From the NCBI GenBank assembly GCA_003265885.1, contig QFBQ01000044.1, forward strand, positions 1-10,026: 10,026 nucleotides of DNA, read 5' to 3'. This stretch comes from Candidatus Marinamargulisbacteria bacterium SCGC AG-343-D04. GTDB taxonomy: Bacteria > Margulisbacteria > Marinamargulisbacteria > GCA-2716485 > GCA-002719695. Positions within the stretch are counted from its first letter, which is position 1. Each line of letters starts with the position of its first letter. This document shows positions 1 through 5,860 of this stretch, in pieces. The notes under the pieces were generated by a model that saw only the letters and a program-made list of their open reading frames with translations, searched no databases and was not told the DNA's origin. A program made the translations under genes and the position numbers.

Positions 1-286
1 TATGTAAAGAAAATCTATTTAATAATTCTTTATGTAGAGAAAAAGCGAAGGACTCTAAAAGTTTATGAGAATGATTTTTAGAAAAAGTATTAATATATGT
101 TGTCAACTTATCATAGTCGACAACAAGGTTAATATCATCATTTAGGATGTGTTCATCAATAAGATATGAAGTTGTTAATGAAATAGTTAAGTTTTGTTCT
201 TTTTTTTGTTCATGTTCATACAATCCTATAATGGTAGAACAGGCGTAATTTTTGATTTCTAAGGTACATTCATGTTCGTTTTTCAT
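1..286 (-). CDS. folB: Dihydroneopterin aldolase/epimerase family protein (FolB/FolX), C-terminus cut by window edge
   Basis: The frame opens at the ATG at 286 and stays open to the left edge, giving the first 95 residues of a protein usually near 120. The sequence GLYEHEQKKEQNL (21-33), the VVDYDKL segment (55-61) and KLLES (75-79) match the FolB/FolX fold. The conserved glutamates of the substrate pocket are visible (E26, E78), but the catalytic lysine region lies beyond the edge. FolB splits 7,8-dihydroneopterin into 6-hydroxymethyl-dihydropterin and glycolaldehyde for folate synthesis. FolX epimerises the triphosphate, and the two cannot be told apart from this fragment. An AGAGAT Shine-Dalgarno lies about 5 nt before the ATG. 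The gene is divergent, across 44 bp, from a reductase and a pterin synthase gene, which supports a pterin role. Confidence 0.88.
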   Translation of the reverse strand, partial: MKNEHECTLEIKNYACSTIIGLYEHEQKKEQNLTISLTTSYLIDEHILNDDINLVVDYDKLTTYINTFSKNHSHKLLESFAFSLHKELLNRFSLH

Positions 287-318
287 AAATATCTCTTTTA
301 AATAGTGACTTAAGATCT

Positions 319-324
319 TACAAT
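319..324 (+). promoter_or_regulatory. Candidate -10 box of a leaderless promoter for the SDR gene
   Basis: TACAAT ends 6 nt before the ATG at 331, and no Shine-Dalgarno precedes that ATG. A start site at the usual distance from this hexamer would fall on or next to the ATG, giving a leaderless mRNA. The matching -35 (around 296-302, T/A only) is weak, so this is tentative. Confidence 0.3.
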
Positions 325-330
325 GTTACT

Positions 331-1050
331 ATGTTAGATCAAAAACGTGTAGTTTGTATTACGGGCGGCTCTAGAGGAATAGGCGCTGCATGCGTAAGAC
401 GTTTTTTAAAAGAGTGTTACCATGTTGTGTATTGTTCTAGAAATAAAGAAGATCTTTTTTTATTGAAAGATGAGCTTTCTAGTGAATATGACACAGCATT
501 GTTACATCCGTTCGAAGCAGATATGGCATCACTAGATGATATATCTCAATTATTTTCTTATATTCAAAAACAGTTTGGTGTTTTAAATTGCTTGATTAAC
601 AATGCGGCTGTTATCGAAGTAGCGAATGCCGAATCGGTTTCTATAGATTCGTTTAAAAAGCAAATGGATGTGAATGTTTTAGGTGTTTTTTCATGTATTC
701 AAAACGCTATTCCATTAATGAAAGAATCCGGGGGTAATATTGTGAATGTCAGCTCTCTTTCTGGTATTAAAGGAGTAGAAAAGTTTCCGGGTTTTTCGGT
801 TTATGCTATGACTAAAAGTTCAATTGTAGGGCTTACGGAGGTTTTAGCTGTTGAATTGAAAGAGTTTAATATAAATGTTAACTGTATCGCTCCAGGAGCA
901 GTTGATACAGATATGTTGAGGTATGCAGCTCCTGATTTAAAGACTACGACGATGCCTGAAAATATCGCGGATTCTATTTATTTTTTATCTAACCCTAGTC
1001 AATCATCGCAATTAACGGGGTCAATATTGGAGGTGCATTCAAATGAGTGA
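331..1050 (+). CDS. Short-chain dehydrogenase/reductase, probable pterin reductase
   Basis: This is a classical SDR of 239 residues. It shows the Rossmann motif TGGSRGIG (11-18), NNAA (90-93), the structural N115, catalytic S142, the Y158-x3-K162 pair and the PGAVDT cap (188-193). R15 and R37, the latter right after the second strand, suggest NADP(H). The C-terminus (LTGSILEVHSNE) lacks the usual terminal double glycine. Its stop overlaps the start of a 6-pyruvoyl-tetrahydropterin synthase gene by 8 bp, so the two are translationally coupled. By context, the likely substrate is a pterin: sepiapterin or 6-pyruvoyl-tetrahydropterin, or dihydromonapterin in a FolM-like role. The SDR family alone does not fix the substrate, and an acyl or sugar reductase cannot be excluded. 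The start is set by the first strand beginning at residue 6. No ribosome binding site is visible. Confidence 0.87.
   Translation: MLDQKRVVCITGGSRGIGAACVRRFLKECYHVVYCSRNKEDLFLLKDELSSEYDTALLHPFEADMASLDDISQLFSYIQKQFGVLNCLINNAAVIEVANAESVSIDSFKKQMDVNVLGVFSCIQNAIPLMKESGGNIVNVSSLSGIKGVEKFPGFSVYAMTKSSIVGLTEVLAVELKEFNINVNCIAPGAVDTDMLRYAAPDLKTTTMPENIADSIYFLSNPSQSSQLTGSILEVHSNE
1029..1034 (+). promoter_or_regulatory. Strong Shine-Dalgarno for the pterin synthase
   Basis: GGAGGT lies inside the 3' end of the SDR gene, 8 nt before the ATG at 1043. It fixes that start and indicates efficient re-initiation across the 8-bp overlap. Confidence 0.75.
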
Positions 1051-1456
1051 TGGACATGTGTTTTTAACACGACGAATTGTTTTTTCTGCTTCACATAGGC
1101 TCTATAATCCGGAGCTTTCTGATGAGATGAATTGGAAGATTTTTGAGAAATGTTCGTATGAAAATGGTCATGGTCATAACTATGTTTTATATGTAACGTT
1201 AAAAGGAGTTCCTGATATCAAAACAGGTATGATTATGAATGTTTCTATTCTTAAAAAAATGATTGAAGAACATGTTTTAAATGACTTTGATCATCGTCAC
1301 CTTAATCATGACGTAGAAGAATTTAAAACTCTCCTATCCTCAGTTGAAAATATTTCTATTGTTATTTGGAATCGTCTTAAGCCATTGCTTAAGGACTTGC
1401 TTTTTGAAGTTAAGGTTGTAGAGACAGAAAATATTTTTGCTGTTTATAGAGGCTAG
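1043..1456 (+). CDS. 6-pyruvoyl-tetrahydropterin synthase (PTPS/QueD superfamily, biopterin type)
   Basis: The 137-residue protein carries the full zinc site: H18 in FSASHRL, and H43 and H45 in GHGHNY. It also has the candidate nucleophile C37, the D83-H84 pair of the catalytic triad and a late glutamate, E127, in VVETEN. The cysteine lies six residues before the first histidine of HGH, as in animal 6-pyruvoyl-tetrahydropterin synthase; E. coli QueD, recalled, has four. The long stretch around LYNPELSDEMN and the MNVSILK segment also resemble the animal enzyme. The expected reaction is dihydroneopterin triphosphate to 6-pyruvoyl-tetrahydropterin, the step before reduction to tetrahydrobiopterin. 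The upstream overlapping reductase would be the natural next enzyme. A queuosine role (QueD) remains possible, but no other queuosine gene is in the window. The stop codon directly abuts that of the converging bcp gene. Confidence 0.9.
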   Translation: MSDGHVFLTRRIVFSASHRLYNPELSDEMNWKIFEKCSYENGHGHNYVLYVTLKGVPDIKTGMIMNVSILKKMIEEHVLNDFDHRHLNHDVEEFKTLLSSVENISIVIWNRLKPLLKDLLFEVKVVETENIFAVYRG

Positions 1457-1912
1457 TTAAGAAATATAGTCTAGGATTTCTTGTGCATGTCCTTTTGCTT
1501 TGACTTTTTCCCAAATTTTCTCAACCTTTCCTTCCTCGTTTAATAAATAGGTAGTACGAACAATTCCCATATATTTTCGCCCGTACATGTTTTTTTCTTG
1601 CCAGGCTCCTAATGCATCAATTAGCTCCCCTTCTGGGTCACTTAGTAGATCTACACTTAAATTGTATTTCTTACAAAAAGACTCATGTTTTTTTGTAGAG
1701 TCTTTTGAAAGACCAAAAATATGGGTGTTTTTTTCTTGAAATTTTTCGAGTAGAGCTGAAAACTCTTGGGCTTCAATAGTGCATCCTGGGGTATCATCTT
1801 TGGGATAAATATAGAGGACGATTTTTTTTCCTAGATAGTCAGAAAAACTCACACATTCGCCATTTTGATTATCAAGTTGAATGTCCGGACATTTTTGATT
1901 TTCATTTAACAT
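1457..1912 (-). CDS. bcp: Thiol peroxidase of the Bcp/PrxQ family
   Basis: This 151-residue peroxiredoxin has the peroxidatic motif YPKDDTPGCT (36-45), with T41 and the peroxidatic cysteine C44, and the conserved arginine in the MGIVRTTYLL strand. It reduces hydrogen peroxide and organic hydroperoxides in the cytoplasm, normally recycled by thioredoxin. In E. coli Bcp the resolving cysteine sits five residues after the peroxidatic one; here that position is Q49. A cysteine at 80 (HESFCKKYN), 36 residues after C44, matches the helix-3 resolving position known from Xanthomonas campestris PrxQ (C48/C84). C8 and C20 are near the N-terminus. An AGGAG ribosome binding site (1921-1925) lies 8 nt before the ATG. 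The gene is divergent from the DUF547-like gene across 54 bp and converges with no gap on the pterin synthase gene. Confidence 0.95.
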   Translation of the reverse strand: MLNENQKCPDIQLDNQNGECVSFSDYLGKKIVLYIYPKDDTPGCTIEAQEFSALLEKFQEKNTHIFGLSKDSTKKHESFCKKYNLSVDLLSDPEGELIDALGAWQEKNMYGRKYMGIVRTTYLLNEEGKVEKIWEKVKAKGHAQEILDYIS

Positions 1913-1966
1913 GTTTTTTTCTCCTAAAAATGTTTAAATCTATGCTATTATGGTGAATATTTTACT

Positions 1967-2647
1967 ATGAATAGATATCTTTTAGCATTGTTTTTTTTAT
2001 TAACATATTTTACGGTATCCTCATTTGCTATGGGATATGAGCATTTATGGTCTTCCCTCCTAGATAAGTATACGATACAAAATCATCATAAAGGGTCTTT
2101 AGTCACTTACTTGAATTATGATGAACTGAGTAAGAGCCAATCGTTTAATTCTTTGCTTAGAATTGTGTCTCAAACTAATCCTGAGACGATGACAGATGTT
2201 CAACGTAGGACTTTTTATATTAACTGTTATAATATTTTTGTTGTCAAAAAACTTCTTGAATCACCTAAAAATTATTCATTAAGCTATGCTTTTTCTATTT
2301 TTAATACACCCTATACACTCTCTTCATTAAAAAAACGTATTCAAAAAGCAAATCCGGATTATGTTTATTTATTATGTGATGGATCTGTTTCTTCGCCTAA
2401 TTTAGAGGCCTATCTTTCGAGTAAGCTTGAAGCCGCTCTTTCTTCTGCCAAAATGACTTTTCTTAAAAAGAGTATTACTATTGATAATTCCGTTCGTATT
2501 ATTAGGTATAGTGATTGGTTTAATAAGGTTAATATTAATCCTAATCAGGTTTTAGGTCTGTTGTCAGATTATAATAAAGGGCAGGATTATTCGTTGATAA
2601 TGGTTAATATGGAGGACACTCAAAATGTATTCAAAAGTAAACGCTGA
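1967..2647 (+). CDS. Exported DUF547-like protein of unknown function
   Basis: The 226-residue protein starts with a clear signal peptide: MNR, a hydrophobic core to about residue 18, and a likely cut after SFA near residue 21. The mature part therefore sits in the periplasm or outside the cell. FYINCYNIFVV (83-93) matches the most conserved DUF547 segment (usually W/Y-I-N-x-YN). LLCDGSVSSPNLEAY (135-149) occupies the place of the family's second motif, but in a diverged form. DUF547 has no established biochemical role that I know of. The ribosome binding site is weak (GGTGA, 10 nt upstream). The last 23 bp overlap the start of nnrE, so both are probably one transcript. The assignment rests on one good motif plus general layout; the signal peptide is the safer statement. 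Confidence 0.7.
   Translation: MNRYLLALFFLLTYFTVSSFAMGYEHLWSSLLDKYTIQNHHKGSLVTYLNYDELSKSQSFNSLLRIVSQTNPETMTDVQRRTFYINCYNIFVVKKLLESPKNYSLSYAFSIFNTPYTLSSLKKRIQKANPDYVYLLCDGSVSSPNLEAYLSSKLEAALSSAKMTFLKKSITIDNSVRIIRYSDWFNKVNINPNQVLGLLSDYNKGQDYSLIMVNMEDTQNVFKSKR
2611..2615 (+). promoter_or_regulatory. Shine-Dalgarno of nnrE inside the upstream gene
   Basis: GGAGG lies 9 nt before the ATG at 2625, entirely within the DUF547-like coding region. It supports that start despite the 23-bp overlap. Confidence 0.65.
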
Positions 2648-3323
2648 TACCCTTCCTCATTTTAATTCTCAAGAGCTCCAAGACATAGATCAAAGCTCTA
2701 TCAATAGCTTTGGTATGAGTTCAGAGCTTTTAATGGAATGTGCTGGATTTCAGTCTGCATTATTTATTTCTAGAATGGTTGAAGATAAACACGTCTTTAT
2801 TTTCTGTGGTCATGGGAATAACTCTGGAGATGGTTTTGTTTGTGCGCGTCACTTACAGTTATTACAGATTCCAGTTTCTATTGTTTTGTGTTCTGAAAAA
2901 GATAAATATTCAGATCTAGTTATGCAACAATATGAGAGATGTTCGTTGATCTCTATTCCTTTACTTACGTTTAATGAGTGGAGCACTCTAAAGGATTTTT
3001 CGTCTCATTTGTATGTAGATGCTTTGCTTGGAATTGGACTTAAAGGGGCCTTAAGAAAACCATATAAAGATATTGTTCAGGCCTTAAATAAACATAAAAA
3101 CTTAACAATAAGCTTGGATGTTCCTTCAGGATTTTATGATGATATTGATATAGATGTCGATTCTTATGTTAAGTCAGATATCCTGCTTTCTTTTGGGTGT
3201 TTAAAACAGTCATTTTTACGTACCCACCCTTTACTTGGGAGAATTTATTTGTTGTATATTGGTTTATATTCGGAATACTCATCTTCTTTTGTTAAAAGAA
3301 GTATAGCTGAAATTATATATTGA
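2625..3323 (+). CDS. nnrE: Stand-alone NAD(P)HX epimerase (YjeF N-terminal domain)
   Basis: The 232-residue protein has the YjeF_N hallmarks: the MSSELLMECAG helix (31-41), the phosphate loop GHGNNSGDGFVCARHL (62-77, canonical GNNGGDG with one serine for glycine), VDALLGIGLKG (131-141) with D132, and the active-site strand LDVPSG (164-169). The enzyme interconverts R and S forms of hydrated NADH and NADPH, so that the partner dehydratase NnrD can restore the cofactor. In E. coli both activities are fused in one chain of about 500 residues; here only the epimerase half is present, and no dehydratase domain follows. The dehydratase must be encoded elsewhere or be absent. The gene overlaps the upstream exported-protein gene by 23 bp and has a good ribosome binding site within it. 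Confidence 0.92.
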   Translation: MYSKVNADTLPHFNSQELQDIDQSSINSFGMSSELLMECAGFQSALFISRMVEDKHVFIFCGHGNNSGDGFVCARHLQLLQIPVSIVLCSEKDKYSDLVMQQYERCSLISIPLLTFNEWSTLKDFSSHLYVDALLGIGLKGALRKPYKDIVQALNKHKNLTISLDVPSGFYDDIDIDVDSYVKSDILLSFGCLKQSFLRTHPLLGRIYLLYIGLYSEYSSSFVKRSIAEIIY

Positions 3324-3383
3324 TACTTTTAATTTCTTTGTTTTTAACTCTTGTTTTATTCTTTTAGATATGCTTTTCAAGCT

Positions 3384-3411
3384 TTTACTTTTTCTGAACT
3401 TATAGTATACT
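3384..3411 (+). promoter_or_regulatory. Candidate sigma70 promoter for the 82-residue orphan gene
   Basis: TTTACT (3384-3389, 4 of 6 matches to the -35 consensus) is followed after 16 nt by TATACT (3406-3411, 5 of 6). The predicted start near 3418 leaves a leader of about 75 nt before the ATG at 3493. The region is AT-rich, so chance matches are common. Confidence 0.4.
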
Positions 3412-3492
3412 TATGAGTAGTTTATCATAATTCTTAAATAAAAATGTTTATACCACTGTTTTAATGGGTACTTGTTTTTTTAAGGAGACCAA

Positions 3493-3741
3493 ATGGAAAT
3501 TCGAAAATTTAATAGGAGGGCGGATTTCTCTGATTTTGATGATCAGTCGCCTTTATCGGAAGTTGCATCTGTTTTAGTTAACTTTAAAAAGAAAAAAGTT
3601 AAAGTAACTAAATCAAAAGTTAAGCAAATGGCAATGGGGATCGCCTCTATAGCCCATTCATTAGGAGAAACAAATGATGAAGAGAATTATGCAGAAGAGG
3701 TTGCAGAAGATCTTTTTGAAGCATTAAAACTTTTAAAGTAG
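3493..3741 (+). CDS. Small charged protein of unknown function
   Basis: I do not recognise this 82-residue protein. AAGGAG (3482-3487) lies 5 nt before the ATG, and a candidate promoter lies further upstream in a 169-bp gap, so it looks like a real, separately transcribed gene. Residues 1-22 are polar with an acidic DFDD patch. Residues 32-44 are strongly basic (KKKKVKVTKSKVK), followed by a short helix-forming MAMGIASIAHSL segment. The C-terminal third is acidic and probably helical (EENYAEEVAEDLFEALKLL). There is no signal peptide, membrane helix or cysteine. The alternating basic and acidic blocks suggest a nucleic-acid- or protein-binding adaptor, but that is a guess. The stop lies 8 bp from the converging mfd stop. 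Confidence 0.6.
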   Translation: MEIRKFNRRADFSDFDDQSPLSEVASVLVNFKKKKVKVTKSKVKQMAMGIASIAHSLGETNDEENYAEEVAEDLFEALKLLK

Positions 3742-3749
3742 TTATTCTT

Positions 3750-5846
3750 TTATTCTTGTAACTTTGATTTAATATAGTTGATTATACTTAACATGTCTTT
3801 ATTTAGTCTACCATACCTGTCAGATAGTTCATCTTGAATAGTTTTCAGCTCAGTTATGGATTCGCATGTCATGAACTTTCTGTAAAATGATAGCCTTTCT
3901 CTGGGGTTTTCTATATATGTTTCTGGTATTGTAATAAATTGTGTGTCACAGTTCAACCAATGCTGTTGTCTATCAATTCCTTTTTTTTCATTGACGGATT
4001 CTTCCAATAATTTGCAATAAAAACTAAAACCAACGGAAATGATATGGCCATGCTGTTCTTTTCCTAGAAGTGCTCCTGCTCCTCTAATTTCTAGATCTCT
4101 TAATGCAATATCGTACCCAGAGCCAAGTGACATATATTCTTTAATGGCTTGCAATCGCTTTTTTGCTTTTTCGCTAATATCTTTTTTATTATTATAAAGT
4201 AAGTAAGCATAACTTTGTTTCTTAGACCGCCCTACTCTACCTCTTAATTGATGTATTTGAGAGAGCCCGAAATTTTCTGCGCCATCAATAATAATAGAAT
4301 GTGCGTTACTGATGTCTATTCCATTCTCGATTAATGTTGTCGACAGTAAGCAATCGAATTCATTATTTTTGAAAGCTAGAATCGTTTCATTGACTTTAGA
4401 TTCACTCATTCTTCCATGAATAATGCCTAGTCTTAGTTCAGGTTGTAACTGCTTTAAAAACTTTGCTTTTTTATGAATGTCTTTGATTGAATTGAAAATA
4501 TAAAAAAGTTGTCCCTTTCTTTTAATTTCGTTTTCGAATGCTTTTTTTATGACCGTCTCATTTATTGGTTCGACGCTTGTTAGGATGGGTTTTCTACCTG
4601 GAGGCGCTGTCTCAATTACCGATAAATCTTTTGCATTACTTAAGGACATATAAAGCGTTCGTGGAATAGGTGTAGCACTAACATATAAGGTGTCTACCGT
4701 GCTATTTTCTGCTTTTATTATTTCTTTCTGCTGGACCCCAAAACGTTGTTCTTCATCAATAACGAATAATCCTAAGTTTGCAAATTTAAGTTCTTTAGAG
4801 AGTAATTTATGTGTGCCGATAATACAATCACAGCGATGCATTTTAATGTCGTTGATGATTTTTTGTTGTTCTACTTTAGACTTTGATCGTGATAAGTAAT
4901 TAATGATATAAGGAGTGTTTTTTAATCGATTAGAAAAGGTTTCGAAATGTTGCTCTACGAGTATTGTAGTCGGTGCTAAAATTGCAACTTGTTTATCATT
5001 TTCTAGAGCTTTTAATGTTGCTCTGACGATACATTCTGTTTTCCCAAATCCAACATCTCCACATAGTAATCTTTCCATGGGTTTTCTAGATTCCATATCT
5101 TGTTTAATGTCTTGGGTGCTTTTTTCTTGGTCGAGGGTTAGCTTATAAGGGAATTCATTTTCAATGATCAGTTGTAATTCTGAATCTTCTTTACATGAAA
5201 AGCCTTTTATTTCTTGTCTTTTTTTATGTGTTTCAAATAAGTCTTCTGCTAGTTTAAGGGTGTCGACTTTCGCTTTTAGTTTTTGGTGATTCCATTTTTC
5301 GTTGGTTAAACTATTTAATTTAGGAGAAATTCCTTCCTTTTTGGAATAGGGATGAATTTTATTGAGATGGTCTAAAGGAATATAAACATGATCTTTATTC
5401 GTATATCTGATACAGATATATTCTCCTTTGCATGATGAAAAAGTCTTTTTTTTGAGTCCTTCAAATATTCCAAGACCATAGTCTTCATGAATAATATAAT
5501 CTCCTGCAAACATATTGGATATAACATGTTTATCTGTTACTTTTTGAGCTAGATCAAATGTTTTAATGTGCTTTATATTGGACTTTATGTTTATGGAGCT
5601 AAGGTTTTGTATGCTGAGTTGTGTTTGTATAGAAAACTCTTGTAGACGTTGAACTGTATTTAACTCGTATTCAAGTCTAACAGGGTTTTCTGATTTATAT
5701 GGAAAAATGTCTATTATATGTCCTCTTATAGCAAAATCTCCTTCTTCAAGTACAATAGTGCATCGGTTGTAATCGGCAGATAGAAGTAGTTGTTGTATAT
5801 CGTTATATGAGGGATATAGATTTTTTTTAAGGTTAATACATATCAT
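3750..5846 (-). CDS. mfd: Shortened Mfd (transcription-repair coupling factor) lacking the UvrA-binding region
   Basis: Full-length Mfd is about 1150 residues; this one has 698. It begins in the D1b part of the UvrB-like module (GDFAIRGHIIDIFP, 36-49), then skips D2 and D3. It passes almost directly to the RNA polymerase-interacting domain (about 113-185, GDYIIHEDYGLGIFEG). The translocase is complete: Walker A GDVGFGKT (263-270), DEEQRFG (364-370), SATPIPRT (390-397), TTLIENGID (503-511), QLRGRVGRS (533-541) and the translocation (TRG) region to about 600. The C-terminal D7 stops after about 70 of its usual 150 or so residues. The protein should still bind and push stalled RNA polymerase but not recruit UvrA. 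An in-frame UAA (the comF stop) lies four codons before the ATG, so no missing N-terminus can be read in. No ribosome binding site is visible. Confidence 0.93.
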   Translation of the reverse strand: MICINLKKNLYPSYNDIQQLLLSADYNRCTIVLEEGDFAIRGHIIDIFPYKSENPVRLEYELNTVQRLQEFSIQTQLSIQNLSSINIKSNIKHIKTFDLAQKVTDKHVISNMFAGDYIIHEDYGLGIFEGLKKKTFSSCKGEYICIRYTNKDHVYIPLDHLNKIHPYSKKEGISPKLNSLTNEKWNHQKLKAKVDTLKLAEDLFETHKKRQEIKGFSCKEDSELQLIIENEFPYKLTLDQEKSTQDIKQDMESRKPMERLLCGDVGFGKTECIVRATLKALENDKQVAILAPTTILVEQHFETFSNRLKNTPYIINYLSRSKSKVEQQKIINDIKMHRCDCIIGTHKLLSKELKFANLGLFVIDEEQRFGVQQKEIIKAENSTVDTLYVSATPIPRTLYMSLSNAKDLSVIETAPPGRKPILTSVEPINETVIKKAFENEIKRKGQLFYIFNSIKDIHKKAKFLKQLQPELRLGIIHGRMSESKVNETILAFKNNEFDCLLSTTLIENGIDISNAHSIIIDGAENFGLSQIHQLRGRVGRSKKQSYAYLLYNNKKDISEKAKKRLQAIKEYMSLGSGYDIALRDLEIRGAGALLGKEQHGHIISVGFSFYCKLLEESVNEKKGIDRQQHWLNCDTQFITIPETYIENPRERLSFYRKFMTCESITELKTIQDELSDRYGRLNKDMLSIINYIKSKLQE

Positions 5847-5854
5847 AGAGTAGT

Positions 5855-5860
5855 ATTATA
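5855..5860 (-). promoter_or_regulatory. Candidate -10 box at the comF-mfd junction
   Basis: On the minus strand a perfect TATAAT covers the comF stop and ends 8 nt before the mfd ATG. Transcription from it would start close to that ATG and give a near-leaderless mfd mRNA, which would fit the missing Shine-Dalgarno. No convincing -35 is present, so chance in AT-rich DNA is quite possible. Confidence 0.22.

Noticed and set aside
1459..1482. Perfect 7-bp inverted repeat AAGAAAT/ATTTCTT near the synthase-bcp junction
   Set aside because: The stem is almost all A-T, the loop is 10 nt and no T-run follows on either strand, so it is not convincing as a terminator.
3324..3492. Hidden small RNA or terminator in the 169-bp gap
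   Set aside because: I see only T-rich stretches and a short repeated GCTTTT (3372-3377, 3381-3386); no stable GC-containing hairpin is visible by eye.
4690..5148. Two plus-strand open frames of 69 and 77 codons opposite mfd
   Set aside because: They lie antisense to the conserved helicase motifs of mfd, have no family resemblance and no convincing ribosome binding site; they are shadows of the AT-rich coding strand.
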